Source of the DNA: Frateuria_A sp051900425
Lineage (GTDB): Bacteria; Pseudomonadota; Gammaproteobacteria; Xanthomonadales; Rhodanobacteraceae
Direction: 5' to 3'
Assembly: GCF_051900425.1 (NCBI RefSeq)
Contig: NZ_JBHZGK010000004.1
Coordinates: 1 to 64,000, forward strand
Length of the DNA stretch: 64,000 nucleotides
Part shown: positions 1-8,540 of the stretch, in pieces
Layout: each line of letters begins with the position of its first letter
Position numbering within the stretch: position 1 is the stretch's first letter
Made by a program: the position numbers and the translations under genes
The notes under the pieces: generated by a model
What the model saw: the letters and a program-made list of their open reading frames with translations, nothing else
The model's database searches: none
Told to the model about the DNA's origin: nothing

Positions 1-53
1 GCCTGCTTGAGGATCGAGACGATCTGCGTCTCGGTGAACTTCGACTTCTTCAT
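1..53 (-). CDS. IS3-family transposase OrfA, N-terminal fragment
   Basis: The minus strand starting with ATG at 53 reads MKKSKFTETQIVSILKQA. This is the hallmark start of IS3-family OrfA, the helix-turn-helix subunit that binds the element ends and is joined to OrfB by frameshifting to make the active transposase. A strong AGGAGG ribosome binding site lies 5 to 6 bases upstream of the ATG. Only 17 codons are inside the window, so it cannot be told whether the element is intact. Confidence 0.8.
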   Translation of the reverse strand, partial: MKKSKFTETQIVSILKQ

Positions 54-129
54 GGAACCTCCTGGCTCGGGAACGATGCCAGAAAGTTCTACTTTCGAGA
101 TGTCTGCCTAACGGGGGAGCTTACGGTCA
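1..129 (-). mobile_element. End of an IS3-family insertion sequence (partial)
   Basis: The first 53 bases encode, on the minus strand, the conserved N-terminus of an IS3-type OrfA. About 75 bases of untranslated terminal sequence follow up to a likely IS tip. Read on the minus strand, the tip begins TGACCGTAAGCTCCCCCGTT and continues into GGCAGACATC, which resembles IS3-family inverted repeats starting with TG. The body and the other end lie left of the window, so the target duplication cannot be checked. Only the tip position (129) is uncertain, by a few bases. Confidence 0.6.
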
Positions 130-327
130 TGCTGTGCGCCAGAACCACGACCGCTCTGAAGGCAAAATTGGTAGCCGCTCCACGCCGCCGCAAACCTACC
201 CTCGCCCCAACTCCCGAGCGCCCGCGGTAAAGCGGCGGCAGCTCCTCTAAGAGCGAGCGACCAACCCATCAAAGCGAGGCGGCACCTAGCTCTTATCTCT
301 CACCGGGATTAGCAGGCCATTTCTTTT

Positions 328-363
328 GGTTACTTTCCTTTGGGCCGGCAAAGAAAAGTGACC
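328..363. repeat. Large imperfect inverted repeat (dispersed Xanthomonadales-type hairpin)
   Basis: The arms GGTTACTTTCCTTTG and CAAAGAAAAGTGACC flank a GGCCGG-like centre and can form a 15-bp stem with two mismatches. Sequences of this kind recur between genes in Xanthomonadales genomes (established knowledge, recalled rather than searched). It has no U-tract and is therefore not an obvious terminator. Confidence 0.5.
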
Positions 364-474
364 CGAGCGCCGGCAGGCGATCGGAAGCCCGCGGCAGGCG
401 AGCCAAGTTGCGGTGAGAGCACGCACGAACGACAGGCAAAACACCGCTCTCGCAGGCATCCCCGCGAGCCCCGG

Positions 475-510
475 CCCCTCACCCCAACCCTCTCGCCGGA
501 GGGGAGAGGG
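475..510. repeat. CCCTCACCCC / GGAGAGGG dispersed repeat, copy 1
   Basis: A C-rich strand CCCCTCACCCCAACCC is followed by a CCCTCTC...GAGAGGG hairpin. Two more copies of the family occur at 52677-52711 (opposite orientation) and 52834-52869. These are REP-like intergenic repeats. Confidence 0.65.
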
Positions 511-573
511 CGCGGGGGCAGTGGTATTCTTGTGCATTGCCGCAGCATGGCGGCCCACTTTTCGTAGCGACCC

Positions 574-1833
574 ATGAACGACGCCATTCCCCAGCAACCA
601 CGGCCCGCCGGCCCGGCAACGCGCCGCCCGAGCGTAGGCGTACGCGTGGGCAAGGTCATGGTGGGCGGCGGTGCGCCGGTAGTGGTGCAGTCGATGACCA
701 ACACCGACACCGAAGACCCCGCCAGCACCGCGAAGCAGATCGCCGAACTGGCCCGCGCAGGCTCCGAAGTCGTGCGCATTACCGTGAACACCCCGGCGGC
801 TGCCGCGGCAGTGCCGCGCATCGCCGAAAAGCTGGCCATGATGGGCGTGGACGTCCCGATCGTGGGCGACTTCCACTACAACGGGCATCAGTTGCTCGAA
901 GCCGAACCGGCCTGCGCCGAGGTGCTCGCCAAGTACCGCATCAACCCGGGCAACGTCGGCTTCGGCAAGAAGAAAGACAGCCAGTTCGCATCGATCATCG
1001 AGAAGGCCATCCAGTACGGCAAGCCCGTGCGCATCGGCGCCAACTGGGGCTCGCTCGACCAGGGCATGGTCGCCACGCTGATGGACGAGAACGCGCAACG
1101 CGCCCAGCCGTGGGACGCCGGCGTGGTCGCGCGCGAGGCGCTGATCCGTTCCGCGCTCGATTCGGCCGCCCGCGCCGAGCAGATCGGCCTGCCGCGCGAT
1201 CGCATCATCCTCTCCTGCAAGGTGTCCGGCGTACAGGAACTGATCGCGGTCTACCGCGACCTGGCCACCCGCTGCGATTACGCACTGCACCTGGGCCTCA
1301 CCGAAGCCGGCATGGGCTCCAAGGGCATCACCGCCTCGGCGGCGGCGCTCGCGGTGCTGCTGCAGGAGGGCATCGGCGACACCATCCGCATCTCGCTCAC
1401 GCCCGAGCCCGGTGGCTCGCGCACGCAGGAGGTGATCGTCGCGCAGGAGCTGCTGCAGACCATGGGGCTGCGCGCGTTCACGCCGCTGGTCACCGCCTGC
1501 CCGGGCTGCGGACGCACCACCAGCGAGTTCTTCCAGGAACTGGCCAAGACCGTGCAGGGACATGTGCGGGCCAAGATGCCGGAATGGCGCGTGATGTACG
1601 ACGGCGTGGAAAACCTCACCCTCGCGGTGATGGGCTGCGTGGTCAACGGACCGGGCGAATCCAAACACGCCAACATCGGCATCTCGCTGCCGGGCAATGG
1701 CGAGGCGCCCTCGGCACCGGTGTTCATCGACGGCGAAAAGGCGATGACCCTGCGTGGCGACCACATCGCCGAGGAGTTCGTCGGCATCCTGGACGATTAC
1801 GTGGCACGCAAGTACGCCACCCGGACGGCCTGA
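574..1833 (+). CDS. ispG: 4-hydroxy-3-methylbut-2-enyl diphosphate synthase (flavodoxin)
   Basis: IspG (GcpE) converts methylerythritol cyclodiphosphate to HMBPP, the penultimate step of the MEP isoprenoid pathway, in the cytosol using a [4Fe-4S] cluster. The 419-residue protein has the family N-terminus (VVQSMTNTDTED near residues 37-48), and the TIM-barrel half ends near residue 290. The three cluster cysteines are Cys309 and Cys312 (CPGCGRTTSEFF) and Cys355 (MGCVVNGPGE), and Glu362 is the fourth ligand. Length is normal. The ATG at 574 is the best start because the MNDAIPQQ leader is followed directly by conserved sequence, although the ribosome binding site is weak. It stands alone, after a repeat block and 143 bases before the next gene. 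Confidence 0.97.
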   Translation: MNDAIPQQPRPAGPATRRPSVGVRVGKVMVGGGAPVVVQSMTNTDTEDPASTAKQIAELARAGSEVVRITVNTPAAAAAVPRIAEKLAMMGVDVPIVGDFHYNGHQLLEAEPACAEVLAKYRINPGNVGFGKKKDSQFASIIEKAIQYGKPVRIGANWGSLDQGMVATLMDENAQRAQPWDAGVVAREALIRSALDSAARAEQIGLPRDRIILSCKVSGVQELIAVYRDLATRCDYALHLGLTEAGMGSKGITASAAALAVLLQEGIGDTIRISLTPEPGGSRTQEVIVAQELLQTMGLRAFTPLVTACPGCGRTTSEFFQELAKTVQGHVRAKMPEWRVMYDGVENLTLAVMGCVVNGPGESKHANIGISLPGNGEAPSAPVFIDGEKAMTLRGDHIAEEFVGILDDYVARKYATRTA

Positions 1834-1976
1834 CCCACGGCAGCCGCCAGGTTGCCGGGATGTGCGCTGGATCACGCGTTTCACATCCGGCTGTACAGGC
1901 TGGGGACAGTCTGTCGACAGTCCTCCTCATGGCAGGGAAGAATGCCGCCCGTGCCACCTGGTGCCTGGAGCCTGGC

Positions 1977-2813
1977 GTGTCGATCAGCCCGCAATTCCGA
2001 ATCGCGTTTCTGTACGTCACGCTCGCCTGCCTGTGGATCTGGCTCTCGGATCGTGCGCTCGCGTCGCTGGTGCTGGACCCCGATGCACGGGTGTGGGCGC
2101 AGAGCGCCAAGGGCTGGTTCTTCGTGGTGATGACCGGCGCGATGTTGTACTGGATGATCGGCAAGGACGTGCGACGACTGGCCGCAATCAACCGCCAACT
2201 GATGCGCGGCCACGAACAGACGCTGCGCGTGCTGGTTTCGGCGATGGATATCCGCCACAAGGAAACCCGCGACCACTCCGACCGCGTCATGCGCATGGCG
2301 ATGGGCCTGGCCCGTCTGGCCGGCATGCATGGGGAGGCGCTGCTTGCGGTCAAGTTCGGCGCGTTGCTGCACGACATTGGCAAGCTGGCGATTCCCGATG
2401 CCATCCTGATCAAGCCGGGCAAGCTGGACGACGCCGAGATGGCGCACATGCGCCGGCATCCGGAGATCGGGCGCGAGCTGATGGAACAGGTCGACTTCCT
2501 TCGAGGCGCGATCGACATTCCCTATGCGCATCACGAGCGCTGGGACGGTGGTGGTTATCCGCGTGGCTTGCGCGGCGAGGAGATTCCGCTCGCCGCGCGC
2601 GTCTTCAGCATCGTGGATGTGTGGGACGCGCTGAGCTTCCCGCGCGTCTACAAGCCGGCGTGGCCGGAGGAGGACGTGCTGGCCTACCTGCGCGAGGCGG
2701 CCGGCAGCCAGCTCGATCCGCAGCTGGTCGAACTGTTCCTCGCCCATTACGCGGACCTCAAGGCGCTCGGCATGGCCGAATCGCACCCGTCGCTGGAGCT
2801 GGCGCAGGCCTAG
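1977..2813 (+). CDS. Membrane-anchored HD-GYP domain protein, probable cyclic-di-GMP phosphodiesterase
   Basis: The protein begins with a two-helix membrane module (FLYVTLACLWIWLSDRAL near residues 10-27 and GWFFVVMTGAMLYWMIG near residues 46-62). This module resembles the WILLSD segment that precedes PAS, GGDEF and EAL domains. A cytoplasmic HD-GYP domain follows. The metal-binding HD is at residues 132-133 (HDIGKLAIPD), and the diagnostic GYP is at 193-195 (HHERWDGGGYPRGL). Such proteins hydrolyse cyclic di-GMP to control biofilm and motility. GTG at 1977 has a GGAG site upstream; an in-frame ATG at 1929 would add 16 residues. Its TAG overlaps the convergent aat stop in the shared tetranucleotide CTAG. 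Confidence 0.85.
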   Translation: MSISPQFRIAFLYVTLACLWIWLSDRALASLVLDPDARVWAQSAKGWFFVVMTGAMLYWMIGKDVRRLAAINRQLMRGHEQTLRVLVSAMDIRHKETRDHSDRVMRMAMGLARLAGMHGEALLAVKFGALLHDIGKLAIPDAILIKPGKLDDAEMAHMRRHPEIGRELMEQVDFLRGAIDIPYAHHERWDGGGYPRGLRGEEIPLAARVFSIVDVWDALSFPRVYKPAWPEEDVLAYLREAAGSQLDPQLVELFLAHYADLKALGMAESHPSLELAQA

Positions 2814-3532
2814 AGGCAGTCGGCCGCGGCTCGCGGGGCCACCTTGCGCCAGCGCAACGGATCGCACGGCTGCGCCGCCAGCGTGCGCACCTGCGCCAGG
2901 AACGCATCGCGCGGTAGTTCTCGCGCCCCAAGCCCCAGCAGGTGGGGGTTGCTGACCTGCGCATCGAGCAGCGGAAAGCCCCACTCGCGCAGCAGGGCCG
3001 CCAGTGCCACCAGCGCCAGCTTCGAGCCACCGCTGCGGGCGCTGAACATCGACTCGCCGCAGAACAGCCGTCCCACGCTCACGCCGTACACGCCGCCGAC
3101 CAGCGCGTCGCCTTCCCACACTTCGACGCTGTGCGCATGGCCCTGCGTATGCAGCGAGGCGTAGGCGTCGATGATCGCCTGGCCGATCCAGGTTCCGTGC
3201 TGGCCGGGCCGCGGCGCGGCGCAGGCGCGCATCACGCGCACGAAGGCCTCGTCGACGGTCACCCGCCAGTCCTTGCCTGCCAGTGCACGACGCAGGCTGC
3301 GATTGGCGCGGCAGGTCGCCGTGTCGAACACGCAACGCGGATCGGGGGACCACCACAGGATCGGCTCGCCCGGGTTGAACCAGGGAAAGATGCCGCGCTC
3401 GTAAGCGGCCAGCAGCCGTCGCGGCGACAGGTCGCCGCCGAAGGCGAGCAGGCCGTTGGGCTCGGCCAGCGCATGGCGCGGGTCGGGGAAGCGCTCGGGC
3501 GCCATCGGATCGAGCAGCGGCAGGCGGATCAC
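2810..3532 (-). CDS. aat: Leucyl/phenylalanyl-tRNA--protein transferase
   Basis: Aat transfers Leu or Phe from aminoacyl-tRNA to proteins with N-terminal Arg or Lys, marking them for ClpS/ClpAP degradation (N-degron pathway). The 240-residue protein has the family signatures GIFPWFNPGEPILWWSPDPR and FCGESMFS, with VSNPHLLGLGARELPR near the C-terminus. GTG at 3532 is chosen because GTGA overlaps the stop of the upstream FemAB-like gene, indicating coupled translation; another GTG lies two codons earlier. Stop TAG is at 2810-2812. Confidence 0.95.
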   Translation of the reverse strand: MIRLPLLDPMAPERFPDPRHALAEPNGLLAFGGDLSPRRLLAAYERGIFPWFNPGEPILWWSPDPRCVFDTATCRANRSLRRALAGKDWRVTVDEAFVRVMRACAAPRPGQHGTWIGQAIIDAYASLHTQGHAHSVEVWEGDALVGGVYGVSVGRLFCGESMFSARSGGSKLALVALAALLREWGFPLLDAQVSNPHLLGLGARELPRDAFLAQVRTLAAQPCDPLRWRKVAPRAAADCL

Positions 3533-4665
3533 CGGCACGCCCCGGCGTAGGGCGCGTGCGCGCCCAGTTCGGCAACGTAATCGTCCATCGCCTGTGCTTC
3601 GTGGACCAGCGCTTCGCGCACGGCCCGGCGGAACTGCGGATGGGCCAGATAATGGCGCGAATGCGTGCGTACCGGCACGAAGCCGCGCGCGAGCTTGTGC
3701 TCGCCCTGCGCGCCAGGCTCGAAGCGTGCGAGGCCACGGGCGATCGCATGCTCGATGCCGCGGTAATAGCACAGTTCGAAATGCAACCCCGGCAGCTCCA
3801 CCCGCGCGCCCCAGTAGCGTCCGTAGAGCGTCGTATCGCTTTGCAGGAACAGGGCCATGGCCTCGATGCGTTCGCCGTCCATCGCGCAGGCTACCTGCAC
3901 GCCGCTGCCGAGATGGCCAAGTGCCTGGAAGAACGCGCGCGTCAGCGCGGCATGGTTGCCCTTGGCGTCGAAGGTCGCCGTGTAGAGCGCATGGATCTGG
4001 CGCCAGGCGTCTGCGTCCATGGTCGTGCCGTCGCGCATGCGGATGTCCAGGCCATATGCACTTACCTGCGCCCGTTCCTGCCGGATGTTCTTGCGCTTCT
4101 TGGACCTGAGCGTCGCCAGGAAGTCGTCGAAGTGCCCGTAGCCCTGGTTGTGCCAGTGGAACTGCACGTCCGAGCGCGCCAGCCAGTCGCTGCCGAACGC
4201 GTCCAGCTCCTGGTCCTCCAGGAAATTGGCGTGTACCGAGGACAGGCCCAGGCGATCGGCCTCCGCCCGCATCGCCTCCACCAGCGCCTGCCGCAGGCGC
4301 GGCGCGCGTGCATCGCGGCCGGCCAGCAGCCGCGGGCCCGGCACCGGCGAGTAAGGCACGGCATTGAGCAGCTTGGGGTAGTAGTCGCCCCCGGCGCGTT
4401 CCCAGGCACCGGCCCAGCTCCAGTCGAACACGAACTCGCCATGCGAGTTGCCCTTCAGGTACACCGGTGCGGCCGCGATCAGGCGGTCGTCCTCGTACAG
4501 CCCCAGGTGGTGCGCCTGCCAACCCCAGTCCGGACGGATGCAGCCCGTGCTTTCGAGCGTGTGCAGGAAGGCATGCGAGACGAACGGGTTGGCGCTCGCC
4601 CGCAGTGCATCCCAGGTCGCCGCGGGAAGCTCGGCGATGGCAGCGTGGAAGCGGGCAGTGAGCAT
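3529..4665 (-). CDS. GNAT/FemAB-like acyltransferase (PF04339 type)
   Basis: This 378-residue cytosolic protein matches the family once called DUF482 or 'peptidoglycan biosynthesis' FemAB-like N-acyltransferases, often found beside aat. Recognisable pieces are NPFVSHAFLHTLE (near 27-39), SSVHANFLEDQE and FHWHNQGYGHFDDFLATL in the middle, and FELCYYRGIEHAIARGL followed by EHKLARGFVPVRTHSRHY near the end. The substrate is unknown; FemAB relatives use aminoacyl-tRNA, which would fit the coupling to aat. ATG at 4665 is preferred because family proteins begin at this point (RFHAAIAELPAATWDAL). A GTG at 4695 would add ten residues. Confidence 0.85.
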   Translation of the reverse strand: MLTARFHAAIAELPAATWDALRASANPFVSHAFLHTLESTGCIRPDWGWQAHHLGLYEDDRLIAAAPVYLKGNSHGEFVFDWSWAGAWERAGGDYYPKLLNAVPYSPVPGPRLLAGRDARAPRLRQALVEAMRAEADRLGLSSVHANFLEDQELDAFGSDWLARSDVQFHWHNQGYGHFDDFLATLRSKKRKNIRQERAQVSAYGLDIRMRDGTTMDADAWRQIHALYTATFDAKGNHAALTRAFFQALGHLGSGVQVACAMDGERIEAMALFLQSDTTLYGRYWGARVELPGLHFELCYYRGIEHAIARGLARFEPGAQGEHKLARGFVPVRTHSRHYLAHPQFRRAVREALVHEAQAMDDYVAELGAHAPYAGACR

Positions 4666-4770
4666 TGGCTGGGAGGCGGTGAGCTGGCAAGGCACCTGGC
4701 AAGACTAGCGAACTTGCGCGGGCTGACCCAAGCCTTCCATCGCCGTATGTGGCCCCGCCGAAGAGAGCAT

Positions 4771-4801
4771 TTGACGCCCGCATGTTGCACCGCGCCATAA
4801 T
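4771..4801 (+). promoter_or_regulatory. Candidate sigma-70 promoter for serC-pheA-aroA
   Basis: TTGACG at 4771-4776 and CATAAT at 4796-4801 are 19 bases apart, slightly longer than ideal, and lie 29 bases upstream of the serC GTG. The position between divergent genes suits the operon promoter. Confidence 0.4.
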
Positions 4802-4829
4802 GCCCGCTCATTCCATCAGGACACGCGCA

Positions 4830-5915
4830 GTGGGCAAGGTCTGGAACTTCAGTGCGGGGCCGGCGGCATTGCCGCAGGCGGTGCTCGAACAGGCGCAGCG
4901 CGAGTTGCTGGACTGGCAGGGCAGCGGTGTCTCGGTAATGGAGCAGTCGCACCGCGGCAAGCGCTTCATCGCGATGGCCGAGCGCACGGAAGCGGACCTG
5001 CGCGAACTGCTGGAGATCCCCGGCGACTACGCGGTGTTGTTCCTGCAGGGCGGTGCGACCCAGCACTTCGCGCAGATCCCGATGAACCTGGCTGGCCCGG
5101 ACGACACGGCCGACTACATTGTGAGCGGGCACTGGAGCGAGAAGGCCGCTGGCGAGGCCAGCCCCTACCTGCGCGTGAACGTGGCCGCCAGCAGCCAGGC
5201 CGACGGCTACCTGCACCTGCCGTCCCGCCGCGGGTGGCAGCTCGACCCGCAGGCCGCTTACGTGCACTACACCCCCAACGAGACCATCCACGGCGTGGAG
5301 TTCCATGACGTGCCGGACGTCGGCGAGGTGCCGCTGGTGGCGGACATGTCCTCCAACATCCTGTCCGGGCCGCTGGACGTGCGCCGCTTCGGCCTGATCT
5401 ACGCCGGCGCGCAGAAGAACATCGGACCGTCCGGCCTGGTGGTGATGATCGTCCGCCGTGACCTGCTGGCGCGGCCGGGTCGGCCGATGGCGCGCATCTT
5501 CCGCTACGCCGAGCACGCCGCGGCCGGGTCCATGCTCAACACGCCCAATACCTTCGGCTGGTACCTGGCCGGGCTGACGTTCCAGTGGCTCAAGGGGCAG
5601 GGCGGGCTGGCCGCCATGGGCGAGCGCAACCGCGCCAAGGCGGCGCTGCTGTACGGAGCGATCGACAGCTCGGGCGGCTTCTACCGCAACCCGATCGCCG
5701 CGGCGTCGCGTTCGCGCATGAACGTGCCGTTCACCCTGCACGAAGGCACCCTCGACGCGGCCTTCCTGGCCGAATCGGAGGCCGCCGGCCTGCTCGCGCT
5801 GAAGGGCCACAAGGCGCTGGGCGGCATGCGTGCCTCCCTCTACAACGCCGTGCCGCTGGAGGCGGTCGAGGCGCTGGTGGCGTTCATGCGCGACTTCGCA
5901 CGGCGCCATGGCTGA
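4830..5915 (+). CDS. serC: Phosphoserine aminotransferase
   Basis: SerC is a PLP enzyme that makes 3-phosphoserine from 3-phosphohydroxypyruvate and also acts in pyridoxine synthesis. The 361-residue length is normal. It starts with VWNFSAGPAALP, has VLFLQGGATQHFAQ in the PLP phosphate region, ADMSSNILSGPLDV in the middle, and the Schiff-base lysine Lys196 in GAQKNIGPSG. GTG at 4830 follows an AGGA motif and gives the family N-terminus. An upstream ATG at 4749 would add a non-conserved tail. It is the first gene of serC-pheA-aroA. Confidence 0.97.
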   Translation: MGKVWNFSAGPAALPQAVLEQAQRELLDWQGSGVSVMEQSHRGKRFIAMAERTEADLRELLEIPGDYAVLFLQGGATQHFAQIPMNLAGPDDTADYIVSGHWSEKAAGEASPYLRVNVAASSQADGYLHLPSRRGWQLDPQAAYVHYTPNETIHGVEFHDVPDVGEVPLVADMSSNILSGPLDVRRFGLIYAGAQKNIGPSGLVVMIVRRDLLARPGRPMARIFRYAEHAAAGSMLNTPNTFGWYLAGLTFQWLKGQGGLAAMGERNRAKAALLYGAIDSSGGFYRNPIAAASRSRMNVPFTLHEGTLDAAFLAESEAAGLLALKGHKALGGMRASLYNAVPLEAVEALVAFMRDFARRHG

Positions 5916-5961
5916 GCGCTCGCCTGCTAACGTTTGGACTTCTTTACCGCTGGAACGCCAG

Positions 5962-7050
5962 ATGACCGATCCCAAGGAATCGCTGGGCAAGGTGCGCGAC
6001 CGCATCGACAGCATCGACCGTCAGATCCAGGAGCTGATCTCCGAGCGCGCCAACTGGGCGCAGGAGGTCGCGCGGGTCAAGGGCGAGGGCCTGTCGGCGA
6101 TCGACTATTACCGGCCCGAGCGCGAGGCGCACGTGCTGCGCATGGTGGTCGATCGCAACCACGGCCCGCTGTCGGACACCGAGATGGTGCGGCTGTTCCG
6201 CGAGATCATGTCCTCGTGTCTGGCGCAGGAGGATCCGCTCAAGGTCGGTTTCCTCGGGCCCGAGGGCACCTTCAGCGAGCAGGCGGTGCGCAAGCACTTC
6301 GGCCACGCGGCCTATGGCCTGCCGCTGGGCAGCATCGAGGAGGTGTTCCAGGAGGTCGCTGCCGGGCATGCCGACTTCGGCGTGGTGCCGGTGGAGAACT
6401 CGGGACAGGGCATGATCCAGGTGACGCTGGACATGTTCCTCACCTCCGAGGCGCGCATCTGCGGCGAGATCGAGCTGCGCGTGCACCAGTGCCTGCTGTC
6501 GAAAGCCGCGTCGCCGGGTGACATCCGTCGCGTGTTCGCCCACGCGCAGTCGCTGCAGCAGTGCAAGACCTGGCTGCGGATCAACCTGCCGGATGTGGAG
6601 TGCGTGGCGGTCGGCAGCAATGCCGAGGCCGCCCGGCTGGTCCGGCACGCGGACGACACGGCGGCCATCGCGGGCAAGACCGCTGGCAAGGTCTATGGCC
6701 TCAAGCCGCTGGCCGAAGGCATTGAGGACCGCGCCGACAACACCACGCGCTTCCTGGTGATCGGCCGCTCGCTGTTTCCGCCCTCGGGCAACGATCGCAC
6801 CTCGTTGCTCATCACGGTCAACGACAAGCCGGGCGCGCTCTACGATGTGCTGAGCCCGTTTGCCAAACACAACGTGAGCATGAACCGCATCGAATCGCGC
6901 CCGGCGCATACCGGCAAGTGGCAGTACGCGTTCTTCATCGACGTTTCCGGGCACATCGACGATGCGCCGCTGCAGGCGGCGCTCAAGGACATGGGACGGG
7001 TCGCCACGCAGGTCCGCGTGCTCGGCTCCTACCCGGTGGCGTTGCCGTGA
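5962..7050 (+). CDS. pheA: Bifunctional chorismate mutase / prephenate dehydratase (P-protein)
   Basis: The P-protein converts chorismate through prephenate to phenylpyruvate. The 362-residue protein has an AroQ chorismate mutase at about residues 1-90 (RDRIDSIDRQIQELISERAN). The prephenate dehydratase runs from KVGFLGPEGTFSEQA to the catalytic TRF motif in DNTTRFLVIG. A C-terminal ACT domain carries the phenylalanine-feedback motifs GALYDVL and ESRP. ATG at 5962 matches the normal P-protein start; the in-frame ATG at 5908 overlaps serC and adds an unconserved stretch. Its TGA overlaps the aroA GTG. Confidence 0.96.
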   Translation: MTDPKESLGKVRDRIDSIDRQIQELISERANWAQEVARVKGEGLSAIDYYRPEREAHVLRMVVDRNHGPLSDTEMVRLFREIMSSCLAQEDPLKVGFLGPEGTFSEQAVRKHFGHAAYGLPLGSIEEVFQEVAAGHADFGVVPVENSGQGMIQVTLDMFLTSEARICGEIELRVHQCLLSKAASPGDIRRVFAHAQSLQQCKTWLRINLPDVECVAVGSNAEAARLVRHADDTAAIAGKTAGKVYGLKPLAEGIEDRADNTTRFLVIGRSLFPPSGNDRTSLLITVNDKPGALYDVLSPFAKHNVSMNRIESRPAHTGKWQYAFFIDVSGHIDDAPLQAALKDMGRVATQVRVLGSYPVALP

Positions 7051-8372
7051 GCGGTTGCGCAGACACGACCGGACGGCTGGACTGGGTCAGCCATCCGGCA
7101 GGGCCGCTGAGCGGCACGCTCACGGTGCCGGGCGACAAGTCGGTTTCCCATCGCGCCCTGATGCTGGCGGCGTTGGCAGGGGGTGACTCCCGCATCAGCG
7201 GCTTCCTCGAAGGTGAGGACACGCGTGCCACCGCCGCCGTGCTGGCGCAGCTGGGCGTGGCCATCGAGACGCCCGCGCCGGGCGAGCGACTGGTGCATGG
7301 CGTGGGACTGCATGGGTTGCGCGGCACCGACCGGCCGCTGGACTGTGGCAACGCCGGCACCGGCATGCGCCTGCTCACGGGCCTGCTGGCGGGGCAGGCG
7401 TTCGATGCCACGCTGGTCGGCGACGAATCGCTGTCGCGCCGGCCCATGCGGCGGGTCACCGAGCCGCTCGCCTCGATGGGCGCCCGCATCGGTTCGCGTG
7501 AAGGCCTGCCACCGCTGCACGTGCGCGGGGGGCAGCGGCTGCGGGGCATCCGTTATGAGTTGCCGGTCGCCAGTGCGCAGGTGAAGTCTGCGCTGCTGCT
7601 GGCTGGCCTGTATGCCGAGGGGGCAACCGAGGTGATCGAGCCGCACCCTACCCGCGACTACACCGAGCGCATGCTGGCCGCCTTTGGATGGCCAATCGAA
7701 TTCGCACCAGGGCGGGCCCGGCTCACCGGCGGTCACGCGCTGCGAGCCACCGACGTGCAGGTGCCGGCGGATTTCTCCTCGGCGGCCTTCTTCCTGGTTG
7801 CCGCGAGCCTGGTACCCGGCTCCGACCTGCTGCTGCGCGCGGTAGGCCTCAACCCCCGACGCACCGGGCTGTTGCAGGCGCTGCGGTTGATGGGTGCGGA
7901 CATCGAGGTGATCGACGAGCGCGAGAGCGGCGGCGAGCCGGTCGCCGACCTGCGCGTGCGCCATGCGCCACTGCACGGCATCGAGCTGCCTCAGGCGCTG
8001 GTGCCGGACATGATCGACGAATTCCCCGTCTTGTTCGTCGCAGCGGCGGCAGCGCGGGGCCACACCGTGGTCCGCGGTGCGGCAGAGCTCCGCGTGAAGG
8101 AATCCGACCGCATTGCCAGCATGGCGACGGGGCTTCGCGCGCTGGGGGTGCAGGTGGAGGAGGCTCCCGACGGCGCCCTCATCCACGGTGGCGGGTTGGC
8201 GGCAGGCGCGATCGAAAGTCACGGCGACCATCGCGTGGCGATGAGCTTTGCCGTCGCCGGCCTCGTGACGAAAGGCGGCGTGCGCATCGGGGACTGCCGC
8301 AATGTCGCCACTTCCTTTCCTGGCTTCATGGAACTGGCCAACGGCTGCGGCTTCGCCCTCGAGGGCATCTGA
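7047..8372 (+). CDS. aroA: 3-phosphoshikimate 1-carboxyvinyltransferase (EPSP synthase)
   Basis: AroA joins phosphoenolpyruvate to shikimate-3-phosphate in the chorismate pathway. The 441-residue protein shows PGDKSVSHRALMLAALA, GNAGTGMRLLTG, GDESLSRRPMRRV, SAQVKSALLLAGLYAEG and late KESDRI. GNAGTGMR and RPMRR resemble the Bacillus/Agrobacterium-like (class II) form more than E. coli AroA, which has GNAGTAMRPL. This matters because class II enzymes are often less glyphosate-sensitive. GTG at 7047 overlaps the pheA stop as GTGA, indicating coupling. Confidence 0.97.
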   Translation: MSGCADTTGRLDWVSHPAGPLSGTLTVPGDKSVSHRALMLAALAGGDSRISGFLEGEDTRATAAVLAQLGVAIETPAPGERLVHGVGLHGLRGTDRPLDCGNAGTGMRLLTGLLAGQAFDATLVGDESLSRRPMRRVTEPLASMGARIGSREGLPPLHVRGGQRLRGIRYELPVASAQVKSALLLAGLYAEGATEVIEPHPTRDYTERMLAAFGWPIEFAPGRARLTGGHALRATDVQVPADFSSAAFFLVAASLVPGSDLLLRAVGLNPRRTGLLQALRLMGADIEVIDERESGGEPVADLRVRHAPLHGIELPQALVPDMIDEFPVLFVAAAAARGHTVVRGAAELRVKESDRIASMATGLRALGVQVEEAPDGALIHGGGLAAGAIESHGDHRVAMSFAVAGLVTKGGVRIGDCRNVATSFPGFMELANGCGFALEGI

Positions 8373-8540
8373 CCCTCCTCTCGCTCCGGACGACGGGGTT
8401 GGCCGAGGGTTGTGGTCGGAGCGCAGACCACGCTCCATCCGAACCCGCCTTCGAGGGCCTTCTCCCAGCGCGAACGTGACCAGGCGGGCGCTCCTGCCCA
8501 CCCGATGCTAGGCTCGCGGCTTTCCCGAGTTTGCCACGCC

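Larger units (their letters stand above)
130..573. other. Repeat-rich intergenic block upstream of ispG
   Basis: Between the IS tip and ispG there are 444 bases with no credible gene. The stretch contains a large imperfect hairpin at 328-363 and a CCCTCACCCC...GGGGAGAGGG repeat at 475-510. Short open frames here translate to low-complexity Arg/Pro-rich sequence and are repeat shadows. The ispG promoter presumably lies in the last 80 bases. No convincing -35/-10 pair was found, and the ispG ribosome binding site is weak. Confidence 0.6.

Noticed and set aside
340..567. A small open frame over the 328-510 repeat block
   Set aside because: Translation is a low-complexity repeat product and lacks a ribosome binding site.
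286..1884. A 532-codon minus-strand open frame covering ispG and the upstream repeat
   Set aside because: Runs antisense to ispG, and its 3' part is repeat sequence.
4749..4829. Upstream extension of serC to ATG 4749
   Set aside because: The added 27 codons are not conserved and would cover the candidate promoter; the GTG at 4830 restores the family start.
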